From the NCBI RefSeq assembly GCF_947495845.1, contig NZ_CANMAO010000030.1, positions 1 through 45,697 on the forward strand: DNA of 45,697 nt, written 5' to 3'. Positions 18,514-27,073 of this stretch are shown here, in pieces (the stretch's first letter is position 1; every line of letters begins with the position of its first letter). The notes under the pieces were generated by a model. It was not told where the DNA came from and made no database searches. It saw only the letters and a program-made list of their open reading frames with translations. The translations under genes were made by a program, and so were the position numbers. Source of the stretch: an uncultured Endozoicomonas sp. (GTDB lineage: Bacteria; Pseudomonadota; Gammaproteobacteria; Pseudomonadales; Endozoicomonadaceae).

Positions 18514-18978
18514 ATCAGACTCTCCTGATGAAATTCCCTTTAAATGTCCATTACGATAAGGCATTGAATGCTCGCCAATGCTTTATGCTTAACCCACCAG
18601 AACGACGTATCATCACTCCAGCAAAGGCATGCCAGCTAACGGCGTTACACTACTGCTTTATCTGCCACTGCATCAGACGGATAGAATACCCTTCACTCTC
18701 TTTACTGCCATCCCTTACAGCTTTCCCTGAGAGCTATGCCCATAAAACATACAACTAGCGCCTGACAAAATAACCATCAGTACGATGCTTGCTTTATTGA
18801 ACAATACAAGTATTCAATACCACTATAATTAGGGCATTTTTCGATGTCGAGTACTTTTCAATCAATAATTCACACTTAATTTGAGAAAATTAGAGCATAA
18901 AGGTAAATTATCGTTTGCCATGAGGAGCTGTTATCTTCATAGCGCAGAAGCATTTTCTATGAACGTCGCTTCTGTTTT

Positions 18979-19157
18979 AAGTAGCCAATCATATGAAATC
19001 GAATATTTCTGGCTTAGTGGTTAGTTACTATGCAAGGCACACTGGAGTGAGCATAGCCTTTATGCCCTATGGGTATTAGCTATGTGATCGTAGGTGTAAC
19101 ACAGCAGAGTGGCTGACCAATAAGTCAGAAAAAATGATTTCATATGGTTGGCTGCTT
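18979..19157. repeat. palindromic MITE-like repeat, family A copy 3
   Basis: Ends are AAGTAGCCAATCATATGAAA on the left and TTTCATATGGTTGGCTGCTT on the right, inverted relative to each other. The internal GAGTGAGCATAGCCTTTATG run is shared with the copy at 4971-5197 in opposite orientation. It occupies the middle of the 749-bp gap between the HU-like gene and the cold-shock-domain gene; the rest of that gap is AT-rich and I see nothing clear in it except the region that must hold the two divergent promoters. Confidence 0.85.
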
Positions 19158-19262
19158 TATAAAAACGTCATGATATCAAGTGCGCCCTTCATTAGTTCAG
19201 GGCTTTTAGAAAAGGCTTAGTTATCTTCACCTTATACGGATAAAAACCAGAAGGAACATGCT

Positions 19263-19892
19263 TTGAAACAGTTAAAGCGTATAAATTTACTGATCGGCCT
19301 GGGCACCGCGTGCCTGCTGATTGCCAGCCTCACCGGCATTATCACTTTTTCATCAACACCGGTCACTGTCAGCAGCTCTGTAGCGATTGCGCTGCTAACC
19401 GCATCACTTCTTAACCTGATGGCTACCACCGTATCAGCACGGAATGGTGCCCGCCGAGGCCTGCAAGTGCTCGGTGCGTTATTGTTTGCTGCTGGTGCAA
19501 TAACCGCTGTCATTTTGTTTTACGGCGCTGCGGCAAGCGGCCAAGCCTCCACCACGCTCTTTGGTGCCACATTGGTACTATTGAGCTTTGCAACACTGCT
19601 GCAACTCTCTGCCACGCTGGATACAGTGATTTCTTCAAAACCAGCAACATTCACATTTACCGAAGAATTTACCGAAGAAGATTCAGATCGCGAAGGCGGT
19701 TCGGTCAAATGGTTTAACGTGACCAAGGGCTTCGGCTTTATTACCCGGGATTTGGGTGATGACGTGTTTGTTCACTATCGCGCCATTCGCGGTGAAGGGC
19801 ATCGCACTTTGAGCGAGGGTCAGAGAGTAGAGTTTATTGTTGTGGAAAAAGACAAAGGACTTCAGGCAGAAGACGTTACCGCTGTGCATTGA
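19263..19892 (+). CDS. membrane-anchored cold-shock-domain protein
   Basis: A 209-residue fusion. Residues 8-122 form four hydrophobic helices (about 8-29, 37-57, 67-88 and 98-120) typical of the inner membrane. After an acidic linker (residues 130-144) residues 146-209 are a complete cold-shock domain with GSVKWFN, RNP1 KGFGFI and RNP2 VFVHY, the nucleic-acid-binding motifs. The start is a TTG at 19263 with AGAAGGA upstream; the ATG at 19258 is out of frame and stops at once. A cold-shock protein beside slyX is also found in P. aeruginosa, as I recall, so this is probably core rather than acquired. Function may be tethered RNA binding at the membrane, which is inference. Confidence 0.88.
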   Translation: MKQLKRINLLIGLGTACLLIASLTGIITFSSTPVTVSSSVAIALLTASLLNLMATTVSARNGARRGLQVLGALLFAAGAITAVILFYGAAASGQASTTLFGATLVLLSFATLLQLSATLDTVISSKPATFTFTEEFTEEDSDREGGSVKWFNVTKGFGFITRDLGDDVFVHYRAIRGEGHRTLSEGQRVEFIVVEKDKGLQAEDVTAVH

Positions 19893-19944
19893 TTGATTTC
19901 ACCTGAATCAAGCACAACGGAAATCATATGGCTTAGCTAAGAAA

Positions 19945-20018
19945 ACCGTTCTCCGTTTACCGTTATCCGTAAAAGCCTTGCTGCTTGCGCTTTACGGATA
20001 ACGGCAAACGGAAAGCGC
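19945..20018. repeat. inverted repeat of CCGT-type units, family D relative / bidirectional hairpin
   Basis: CCGTTTACCGTTATCCGTAA at 19953-19972 pairs with its near-perfect inverse ending at 20011, around a short loop. It is made of the 7-bp-spaced CCGT units seen also at 26226-26345 and 45614-45697. It lies between the convergent cold-shock-domain and slyX genes and could end both transcripts, though no clear U-run is present. Confidence 0.65.
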
Positions 20019-20052
20019 TTCTCTGAACAGTGAAGTTGTTCAGAGACAGTCC

Positions 20053-20259
20053 TTAGTAATGGGGAGGTGGCGCCTCCTCATGATTACCACCTTCCTGCTG
20101 CTCGGCAGCCATCACTTCAAACTGCTTTTTCAACTGTGAAAATGCTTCGGTCAATCGGGTTATATCTTTCTGCTGTCGTGTAACTACTTCGTTGAGCTGA
20201 GCAATCGTATCTTCTTGAAAGCTCAGTTGTGTCTGAAGGTCCATCAATTCATCCTGCAC
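20053..20259 (-). CDS. slyX: SlyX family protein
   Basis: A 68-residue coiled-coil protein (LQTQLSFQEDTIAQLNEVV, then heptads to about residue 50) ending in the family signature PPPHY. Function of SlyX is unknown; the name comes from proximity to slyD in enterobacteria. The start is a GTG with GGAGAAG 7 bp upstream. It is 54 bp downstream of the HIT gene, so the two are probably co-transcribed. Confidence 0.93.
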   Translation of the reverse strand: MQDELMDLQTQLSFQEDTIAQLNEVVTRQQKDITRLTEAFSQLKKQFEVMAAEQQEGGNHEEAPPPHY

Positions 20260-20313
20260 ATTTCTTCTCCTGCATTTTATGAGAGATTCAACCTTGAACC
20301 ATACTGCTATGAA

Positions 20314-20763
20314 TCACACCGCCATTTGAAATGGAAAATCACCACTTAACGCTTCGGTTACCTTAGCCAGCACTTCTGATCGTTTTTCTTCTGAGTAGGG
20401 AATAGCCGTAAATTTTCCCCATACCGGCGCAGGCCACGCTATATCATGGCTGTACCGTACCACATGATGAATATGAAGCTGTCTGACCATATTACCTATG
20501 GCCGCTACATTCATTTTCTCCGCGTCGAACAACACAGAAAGTACTTCAGCAAAGAACGAGGACTCACGTAACACTTGCTGCTGAACCTCTTCATCCAGCT
20601 GATAAAGTTCTTCAGCGTCAGCAACGCGCGGAACAAGAATAAACCATGGATATTGACTGTCATTCATTAACAACAGCCGACAAACCGGAAAGTCACCCAA
20701 CACAATACAGTCATTTGCCAGCTGGCTATTCAAATCAAATGCGCCCAGCGCGAAGTCCTTCAA
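20314..20763 (-). CDS. HIT-family hydrolase-like protein
   Basis: A 149-residue protein of the histidine triad superfamily. LLLMNDSQYPWFILVPRV and the triad region QLHIHHVVRYSHDIAWPAP followed by VWG are the signature of a small HIT subgroup common in Pseudomonas. HIT enzymes hydrolyse nucleoside phosphoramidates or dinucleotides using the central His. The start is TTG with AAGGAG 8 bp upstream. It lies next to slyX as in relatives. The actual substrate is unknown. Confidence 0.88.
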   Translation of the reverse strand: MKDFALGAFDLNSQLANDCIVLGDFPVCRLLLMNDSQYPWFILVPRVADAEELYQLDEEVQQQVLRESSFFAEVLSVLFDAEKMNVAAIGNMVRQLHIHHVVRYSHDIAWPAPVWGKFTAIPYSEEKRSEVLAKVTEALSGDFPFQMAV

Positions 20764-20899
20764 AACCTACTCCTTGTGCAATTTATTACGGCAAAAACAG
20801 GCGCAGAGTAGAGCCTGAACAAATCAGCAGTTGGTATAACAATCACTTGGGCTTAAAATAGCAGTTTATTTATTTTTGTATAGCCCGGTAATACAACCT

Positions 20900-22618
20900 A
20901 TGAAAACCAGTCAGTACCTGATTCCTACCCTCAAGGAAACACCTGCCGATGCGGTGGTGATCAGTCACCAGCTGCTATTACGTGCGGGCATGATCCGTAA
21001 ACTGGCGTCTGGTCTCTACACCTGGCTGCCGTTAGGTCTACGCGTATTACGCAAAGTGGAAAACATCGTTCGTGAAGAGATGAACCGCGCCGGCGCACTG
21101 GAAACCCTGATGCCAGCCGTTCAACCTGCCGAGCTGTGGCAGGAAACCGGTCGTGGAAACCAGTTCGGCCCTGAGCTGCTGCGCTTCAAAGATCGTCATT
21201 CCCGCGATTTTGTTATCGGACCAACCCACGAAGAAGTCGTGACCGACATCGCCCGCAACGATCTGAACAGCTACAAACAGCTGCCTATTCATTTGTACCA
21301 GATCCAGACCAAATTCCGCGATGAGCGCCGCCCACGTTTTGGCTTAATGCGCTGCCGTGAATTCCTGATGAAAGACGGTTATTCCTTCCACGCTTCAGAA
21401 GAGTGCCTGCAGGCGGAATATCAAAATATGCACAATACCTATTGTCGTATATTTGATCGCCTGGGTATGGATTACCGCCCGGTTCAGGCAGACAGTGGTG
21501 CCATTGGCGGCAGCGGTTCACAGGAATTCCATGTTCTGGCGGAATCCGGTGAAGATGCCATCGTCTTCAGTGATCAAAGTGATTACGCAGCCAACATTGA
21601 AAAAGCCGAAGCACTGGCACCGGAAGGTGATCGCCCTGCGCCATCTGAAGAGATGACTCTGGTCGCTACGCCAAATGCCAAAACCATTGATCAACTGGTC
21701 GAGCAGTTCAACCTGCCCGTTGAAAAAACGGTGAAAACGTTAATCGTCGCAGCCACTGAAGAAGCGGAATACGACTTTGTTGCCCTGCTGATTCGCGGTG
21801 ATCACGAACTCAACGAAATCAAAGCAGAAAACCTGCCTGACGTTGCTTCGCCTCTGACCTTTGCAACAGAAGAGCAGATCAAATCTCTAATGAACGCTGG
21901 CCCTGGATCACTTGGTCCGGTTAACTGTCCGATTCCTGTTGTGGTCGATCGTACCGTTGCCAAAATGGCTGACTTTGGTGCCGGCGCAAACATTGAAGAC
22001 AAACATTACTTCGGTATCAACTGGGATCGTGACTGCACTTTCAGCCGTATTGAAGATCTGCGCAACGTACAGGAAGGCGACCCAAGCCCTTGCGGTAAAG
22101 GTACGCTGGTGATCAAGCGCGGCATCGAAGTCGGTCACATCTTCCAGCTGGGTACAAAGTACAGCGAATCCATGAACGCCACCGTGCTGAGCGAAAATGG
22201 CAAGGCCATTCCGCTGGCTATGGGTTGTTATGGTATTGGTGTATCCAGAACCGTTGCCGCCTCGATCGAACAGAACAACGACGCTCGCGGCATTATCTGG
22301 CCAGAAGCCATCGCACCGTTCCAGGTTGCCCTGGTGCCATTAAAAATCGAAAAATCCGAAGTGGTTCGTGAAGCAGCAGAAACGCTGTATAAAGAACTGA
22401 CTGAAGCCGGCTTTGAAGTGCTGATGGATGACAGAAAAGCTAGCCCCGGTGTGAAGTTTGCCGATATGGAGCTGATTGGTATTCCTCATCGCGTGGTCCT
22501 GAGTGACCGTGGACTGGCCGATGGCCTGGTGGAATACAAGCACCGTACCGCTACCGACAAAGAAGACATTCAGATCAGTGATATTATTCAACTACTTAAA
22601 GACCGCATTAACGGCTAA
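20900..22618 (+). CDS. proS: proline--tRNA ligase
   Basis: Class II synthetase, bacterial long form with an inserted editing domain. [18 protein letters not shown] is the family N terminus and selects the ATG at 20900 over the upstream TTG at 20876. Class II motif 2 is in [20 protein letters not shown], the INS editing domain occupies about residues 220-400, and the C-terminal anticodon-binding domain follows [14 protein letters not shown]. At 572 residues it is normal. It starts divergently from the HIT gene about 140 bp away and its end overlaps the lytic transglycosylase gene. Confidence 0.99.
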   Translation: MKTSQYLIPTLKETPADAVVISHQLLLRAGMIRKLASGLYTWLPLGLRVLRKVENIVREEMNRAGALETLMPAVQPAELWQETGRGNQFGPELLRFKDRHSRDFVIGPTHEEVVTDIARNDLNSYKQLPIHLYQIQTKFRDERRPRFGLMRCREFLMKDGYSFHASEECLQAEYQNMHNTYCRIFDRLGMDYRPVQADSGAIGGSGSQEFHVLAESGEDAIVFSDQSDYAANIEKAEALAPEGDRPAPSEEMTLVATPNAKTIDQLVEQFNLPVEKTVKTLIVAATEEAEYDFVALLIRGDHELNEIKAENLPDVASPLTFATEEQIKSLMNAGPGSLGPVNCPIPVVVDRTVAKMADFGAGANIEDKHYFGINWDRDCTFSRIEDLRNVQEGDPSPCGKGTLVIKRGIEVGHIFQLGTKYSESMNATVLSENGKAIPLAMGCYGIGVSRTVAASIEQNNDARGIIWPEAIAPFQVALVPLKIEKSEVVREAAETLYKELTEAGFEVLMDDRKASPGVKFADMELIGIPHRVVLSDRGLADGLVEYKHRTATDKEDIQISDIIQLLKDRING

Positions 22619-23189
22619 CCAGTGGCTTAACGCATCTTCCAGAACGCTCGCGGGCGTTCTGGGCTTGCTCGCCGCTGTCAGTACGACCAATGTAGCCAGC
22701 CAACCAACACTGCCTCCACCCTCTGCGGACAGCTCTGAAGCGCTGTTGAAAGACTATGAAGCGCAGATTTGGATGGTGGATATGTCCAACCGACTTTCCC
22801 GATATATCAAGGAACCGGATTTGCGACGGGAAGTTTTAGAGTTGGTTTATAGAGAATCATCCCGCGTGGATTTACCGCCGGAACTGGTGCTGGCATTGAT
22901 TCACACAGAATCTGCCTTCGACCACTTTGCCCTTTCTTCAGCGGGTGCCCAAGGCTTGATGCAGGTGATGCCATTCTGGAAAGTCATTCTTGGCAGCAAG
23001 CATGATAATTTGATGAATCCGAAAACCAACATCCGTTATGGAGTGGCGATTCTGGATCATTATCTGGAAAAGGAAAAAGGCAATCTAACCAGAGCACTGG
23101 CTCGGTACAATGGCAGCCTTGGCAAGACGTGGTATCCAGAAAGAGTGTATACAAACCTTGAACGACACTGGTTAACGACTCAATGGTAA
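22578..23189 (+). CDS. lytic transglycosylase (Slt-like domain)
   Basis: Peptidoglycan lytic transglycosylase. The lysozyme-like domain shows [20 protein letters not shown] with the catalytic Glu, [10 protein letters not shown], and [13 protein letters not shown] with ARYNGS, all in the SLT family order. The start is uncertain: no in-frame ATG precedes the domain except one within proS. A GTG at 22578, overlapping proS by 41 bp, gives a start with K/R residues, a hydrophobic [15 protein letters not shown] and an Ala-Ser cleavage region, a plausible signal peptide. A GTG at 22503 opens the frame further upstream. The same gene follows proS in Pseudomonas relatives. Confidence 0.85.
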   Translation: MILFNYLKTALTANQWLNASSRTLAGVLGLLAAVSTTNVASQPTLPPPSADSSEALLKDYEAQIWMVDMSNRLSRYIKEPDLRREVLELVYRESSRVDLPPELVLALIHTESAFDHFALSSAGAQGLMQVMPFWKVILGSKHDNLMNPKTNIRYGVAILDHYLEKEKGNLTRALARYNGSLGKTWYPERVYTNLERHWLTTQW

Positions 23190-23320
23190 TATACCCGTCG
23201 CCTTTCAAGCTGCTACTTTGTTGGCCGCTTTCGTTCACCCCGATCACCTACTATTCGTAGGCTCACGGGGCTTCACTCAATTGCCGCCGCGTAGCAACTT
23301 GAAATGCTTTGGGTATATAT
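23190..23320. repeat. palindromic repeat, family B copy 2
   Basis: ATACCCGTCGCCTTTCAAGC at the left and CTTGAAATGCTTTGGGTATA at the right are inverted ends; the core matches the copy at 12537-12680 in reverse orientation (GATCACCTACTATTCGTAGG and related). It sits exactly between the convergent transglycosylase and acylphosphatase genes. Confidence 0.88.
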
Positions 23321-23327
23321 TGTGCTG

Positions 23328-23603
23328 TTAACCCGTCGTAAACCCATCAAAGGTTTGATAATCCGCCTCATCAGTCACCGTAACATTTTTAACTTTGGAA
23401 AATGGCGACCCTTTATGGAGCCATTTCTCCAGCTGTGACACCGCAGATTCAGGTCCACACATCAATACTTCAACCCGACCATCCGGCAGATTTCGAGCCC
23501 AACCACCAACGCCTAATCGCCTGGCCTGCTCCTGAGTGGAGCCACGAAACCAAACGCCCTGAACCCGCCCCTCCACAAAAGCACGTCTGCATATATCAGC
23601 CAT
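23328..23603 (-). CDS. acylphosphatase
   Basis: A 91-residue enzyme that hydrolyses acyl phosphates. The catalytic arginine lies in GRVQGVWFRG and the asparagine in GWARNLPDGRVEV, the two family signatures. The ATG at 23603 is the likely start and overlaps the end of the thioredoxin gene by 8 bp, so the two are translationally coupled. The same gene pair is adjacent in Pseudomonas. Confidence 0.96.
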   Translation of the reverse strand: MADICRRAFVEGRVQGVWFRGSTQEQARRLGVGGWARNLPDGRVEVLMCGPESAVSQLEKWLHKGSPFSKVKNVTVTDEADYQTFDGFTTG

Positions 23604-24072
23604 TAGCACCAGCCTTGCTCAATTGCTGGATGGTAGCCTCCAGCACTTCACGGGTTTGAGGACCTATCAGTTTTTCAACAATTTTTCCTTCCGGAGAAAG
23701 AATAAACGTCGCTGGCAACACTTGAGGAGGAGAGACTTTCAAAGCTATGAGAGGAGACTCCAGTAACACAGGAAAACGAATACCAAGGGCTTCTGCCTTA
23801 TTGATCAGCTGCTCTCCCTGGCTGTCGTCATAATCCACACCTACCACTCTGACCTTGCCATCGTCAGATAACGCATTCAGTTCCGGCACTTCATCCCGAC
23901 ACGGCCCACACCACTCGGCCCAGAAATTCAGCACCAGCCATTGGTTATCATCACTGCGCAAATCCACAGCCTTACCTTGTGTATCGGTAAAATCCAGAGG
24001 TTGAGAGCAACCCACCAAGAAACTCAGAACGACAGCAAGGAAACTGAACTCTATGACTTTTTTTATTCTCAT
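23596..24072 (-). CDS. TlpA-like thioredoxin-fold lipoprotein
   Basis: A 158-residue protein with a lipoprotein signal (hydrophobic stretch, lipobox LVGC at about residue 22) and a thioredoxin fold with WAEWCGPCRDEVPEL as the redox motif (CGPC) and a cis-Pro in VLPATFILSPEG. It probably reduces or isomerises disulfides in the periplasm, anchored to a membrane. It is cotranscribed with the acylphosphatase gene, but a functional link between them is not evident. Confidence 0.93.
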   Translation of the reverse strand: MRIKKVIEFSFLAVVLSFLVGCSQPLDFTDTQGKAVDLRSDDNQWLVLNFWAEWCGPCRDEVPELNALSDDGKVRVVGVDYDDSQGEQLINKAEALGIRFPVLLESPLIALKVSPPQVLPATFILSPEGKIVEKLIGPQTREVLEATIQQLSKAGANG

Positions 24073-24126
24073 AACTGCCTCTAACCCAAATAAACCTGTT
24101 CAGTATTAGCGACGAAAAGCCCCTTA

Positions 24127-25368
24127 TCAAGACTGCTTTGACAACAATTCATCCAAAGAACAATCAAACGCCTCTACCCGGGTATGGTTTACGGTTCGAA
24201 CCCGATGAATCAGTTCGGAAAGCCAGTTAGGCTCGTCAGAGAAAAGAATATTCTCCAGCTCCTCATCCAGCGGCATTGGCCACGGTAGCTCTTTGCAAAA
24301 ATCAAAGAGACTCACTTGCCGAAGATCCCGGGTCAGAATCCACTCCCCACTTTCATTTTTATTGATCAAGCCCATAGACATCAACCGAGCCGTGTGGGAT
24401 TCCCAATCATCGAGAGAAACCGGAAGATCACGCTTCTGAACATCCGAGAAATTCAAACCATCACCCGAGGTAAACTTCACCTGTAACTGTTTAAGTATTA
24501 ACAGTATTGAGATTAATGGATGCGGGTGATCAATACGCCCCTGTCGGCCATACAGATCCAGTGAGCGAACCAGTACAGCCCCCAACAAGACCATCAACCA
24601 ACTCAAATATACCCAGAGTAGAAACAGCGGTACGGCGGCAAAAGCCCCATAAATCAAATGATAAGTAGGCGACAGTGTAATAAAGAGGGTAAAGCCCATC
24701 TTCGCCAGTTCCACCATAATCGCCACAAAGAAAGCGCCCGCCAAGGCATGCAGCACAGGCACTTTGCGATTAGGAACTGCGGTATACAACAGTGTCAGCA
24801 CAAGTGTGCTGAGGAAAATCGGTATCAATCGCAGCATCCACTGCTCACCGCCAATAATGGCCGTGGTATCGGATACCAGCTTGATCGAAGCCAGATAAGA
24901 CGTTGCCAAAAGCCCCGCAGACAGGAATAACGGCCCCAGGCTGAGGATGGCCCAATAGAGCAAGAAACCAGAAATGCCTCGACGAACATGAGACACCTGC
25001 CAAATATTATTTAATGCTTTATCGATGGTTCGCAGCATCAAAAACGACGTGACCAACAGGAACATCACACCAACACCGGTCAGCTTACGAGCCTGCTGTG
25101 AAAATTCATTAAGATAGGATTGAACCACTTCTCCGGTGGAAGGCACAAAACTTTCAAAGATGAAATTCTGAACGGTATCCCCCACATCCTGAAGATCGGG
25201 CACCGCAGAGAGTATGCTATAGGTCACCGTCATCAGCGGGACAACAGCAAAAAGTGTCGTGTAAGTGAGAGCCGCTGCATTTTCAAGGCATCGGTGTTCG
25301 ATGAACCGCCTACCAAGCTCAGAAACAAAGCTCTGAAATGTTGACCAGATATTAACCGCCGGTGCCAT
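24127..25368 (-). CDS. yihY: YihY/UPF0761 inner membrane protein
   Basis: A 413-residue protein with about six membrane helices in the first 280 residues (AALTYTTLFAVVPLMTV is the family signature) and a soluble C-terminal part. The family was once called ribonuclease BN, a name now known to be mistaken. The function is unknown. The ATG has GGGAG upstream. Its order in P. aeruginosa (thioredoxin, yihY-like, arsC) is the same as here. Confidence 0.92.
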   Translation of the reverse strand: MAPAVNIWSTFQSFVSELGRRFIEHRCLENAAALTYTTLFAVVPLMTVTYSILSAVPDLQDVGDTVQNFIFESFVPSTGEVVQSYLNEFSQQARKLTGVGVMFLLVTSFLMLRTIDKALNNIWQVSHVRRGISGFLLYWAILSLGPLFLSAGLLATSYLASIKLVSDTTAIIGGEQWMLRLIPIFLSTLVLTLLYTAVPNRKVPVLHALAGAFFVAIMVELAKMGFTLFITLSPTYHLIYGAFAAVPLFLLWVYLSWLMVLLGAVLVRSLDLYGRQGRIDHPHPLISILLILKQLQVKFTSGDGLNFSDVQKRDLPVSLDDWESHTARLMSMGLINKNESGEWILTRDLRQVSLFDFCKELPWPMPLDEELENILFSDEPNWLSELIHRVRTVNHTRVEAFDCSLDELLSKQS

Positions 25369-25495
25369 AGTGCACTCCCTGTCCGCCAGAGAGAAAAGTG
25401 TACCGAATTACCGACTCAAAATAAAAAGTTTGCAGAGAATCCCCGGTGATTGGTAGGCTCTGCCATCATCGGCTATTCCAATAAAAGAGAGAACC

Positions 25496-25843
25496 ATGGG
25501 CGTTCAAATCTATCACAATCCTCGCTGCTCAAAGTCCCGACAGACTCTGGCATTGCTCGAAGAGCAAGGCATTACCCCAGAAATCATCCTTTATCTGGAA
25601 ACGCCACCTAACGCCGACAACATCAAAGAACTGCTAGGCCAACTGGAAATCAGCGCCCGAGAACTTCTGCGCAAAGGTGAGGCAGACTTCAAGGACAACA
25701 ACCTGAAAGACACATCACTCTCCGATGAGCAATTGATCGATTTTATGTGCCAATTCCCGAAACTGATTGAGCGCCCCATCGTCGTTAACGGTTCAAAAGC
25801 CAAAATAGGGCGACCACCCGAATCAGTCATCGACATCCTTTAA
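25496..25843 (+). CDS. arsC: ArsC-like arsenate reductase (glutaredoxin-dependent class)
   Basis: A 115-residue thioredoxin-fold protein with the catalytic Cys in YHNPRCSKSRQTL (C11) and the family blocks ELLRKGEADFK, LIDFMCQFPKLIERPIVV and AKIGRPPE. The Arg in the ERPIV block is the conserved anion-binding residue. It is a single gene away from any ars operon, so it may serve a general redox role or act on other thiols. A good AAGAGAG upstream and the same neighbours as in relatives. Confidence 0.9.
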   Translation: MGVQIYHNPRCSKSRQTLALLEEQGITPEIILYLETPPNADNIKELLGQLEISARELLRKGEADFKDNNLKDTSLSDEQLIDFMCQFPKLIERPIVVNGSKAKIGRPPESVIDIL

Positions 25844-25857
25844 CCGGACAAATAACA

Positions 25858-26223
25858 ATGCAAAAAAAGGCGAACCGTATTTACCATATCAGTCTGGCAC
25901 TTTACGCCGGGCTGGTACTTTCACTGCTGGCAGAAACCTGGTGGTTTACACCACCGGATAACCATGTATGGATTATTTCTCTGCTGCAGTTACTTCCACT
26001 ATTTTTACCGCTTTACGGATTACTAAAGAGAGGCATACGGGCAGCCTCCTGGCTCTGCTTTATTCTTTGTTTTTACTTTACCAGCGGTGTGCTGGACGCA
26101 TGGCTACGACCAGAGCAACCTCATGGTTGGTTTATCACCGGCTTTAGTGTTTCGCTCTTTATCACCTCCATAATGTTTATTCGTTGGCAGGCTCAGGCTA
26201 ACCGTGAAATGGCTAATGCTTAG
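25858..26223 (+). CDS. DUF2069 membrane protein
   Basis: A 121-residue inner-membrane protein with about four hydrophobic helices (ISLALYAGLVLSLLAETWWF, IISLLQLLPLFLPLYGLL, WLCFILCFYFTSGVLDAW, WFITGFSVSLFITSIMFI). It is 14 bp after arsC in the same direction. It corresponds to the DUF2069 family found at this place in Pseudomonas genomes. Its function is unknown. Confidence 0.85.
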   Translation: MQKKANRIYHISLALYAGLVLSLLAETWWFTPPDNHVWIISLLQLLPLFLPLYGLLKRGIRAASWLCFILCFYFTSGVLDAWLRPEQPHGWFITGFSVSLFITSIMFIRWQAQANREMANA

Positions 26224-26225
26224 GA

Positions 26226-26345
26226 TTTATCCTGAAATAACTTTCACATTTTAATTTACGTTGTCCGTGATCCGTTGTCCGTTGTCCGAAAAAGCTGGAA
26301 CCACCCACGCTTTTGCGAACCACGGATCACGGATAGCGGTCTCAA
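26226..26345. repeat. repeat family D copy (CCGT 7-bp units, hairpin)
   Basis: Starts ATTTATCCTGAAATAACTTT, continues to ACGTTGTCCGTGATCCGTTG with 7-bp-spaced CCGT units, then an inverted half ending ACCACGGATCACGGATAGCG. The opening about 40 bp match those at 45577-45620. It fills most of the 199-bp gap between the DUF2069 gene and the DUF938 gene. Confidence 0.75.
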
Positions 26346-26422
26346 CAATGCTTCAAGGCCTCAGTAAATGTGGATTTTATTTCGGGACAGCTCATTAATA
26401 ATCTAATAACAGCGAGAAGCTT

Positions 26423-27073
26423 ATGACAGGCACCGACGCCCAAGCATCAGTGAAACAATCAGATTCCGAGTTGCCCATTGCGGAGTCATGCCTGCGTAAT
26501 CAAAAGCCTATCGCCGAGGTGCTGCACGCAGAACTTCCAAAACACTCTTTCGTGCTGGAAATCGGCAGTGGCACCGGCCAGCACGCTGCTTATTTCACTT
26601 CATCACTGCGTAATATCACATGGCAACCGTCGGATGTCGCTGAATTATTGCCAGGCATTAAAGCATGGCGGGAACAGTCTGGCTCTGAGAAATTTTTACC
26701 ACCAATAGTGCTTGATATCACTCAAACTCAATGGCCTGTGGCTGAAGTGGATGCTGTGTTCTGCGCCAACGTCGTGCATTTTGTCGGTTGGTCAAAAGTT
26801 CACTCTATGCTGAAAGGCATAAGTCGTGTCTTAAAAGACAATGGGCTGGTATTTTTTTACGGCCCCTATAATTACGATGGCAAATTCACCAGTGATGGTA
26901 ATCGAGAATTGGATGAATGGTTACGACAGCGAGATGCGGAATCCGGCATTAAAGACTTTGAACAGGTTGTGCTTGCCGCAAACAAAGCAGGCCTGAACCA
27001 GTTGAAGGACATCGAAATGCCAGCAAACAACCGTATACTGATCTTGAAAAAATACGAAAATCTGGGCGATTAA
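26423..27073 (+). CDS. DUF938 SAM-dependent methyltransferase
   Basis: A 216-residue methyltransferase-fold protein of the DUF938 family. SAM-binding motif I is VLEIGSGTGQHAAYF, with SCLRNQKPIAEVL ahead of it and VFCANVVHFVGWSKVHSML as motif IV. FFYGPYNYDGKFTSDGNREL and RDAESGIKDFE are family blocks. The substrate is unknown. It converges on the next gene with a 4-bp tail overlap (27070-27073). Confidence 0.93.
   Translation: MTGTDAQASVKQSDSELPIAESCLRNQKPIAEVLHAELPKHSFVLEIGSGTGQHAAYFTSSLRNITWQPSDVAELLPGIKAWREQSGSEKFLPPIVLDITQTQWPVAEVDAVFCANVVHFVGWSKVHSMLKGISRVLKDNGLVFFYGPYNYDGKFTSDGNRELDEWLRQRDAESGIKDFEQVVLAANKAGLNQLKDIEMPANNRILILKKYENLGD

Noticed and set aside
22503-22577. GTG at 22503 as the start of the lytic transglycosylase
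   Set aside because: It would overlap proS by 116 bp and place a long polar segment before the signal-peptide-like stretch; 22578 is preferred but still uncertain.
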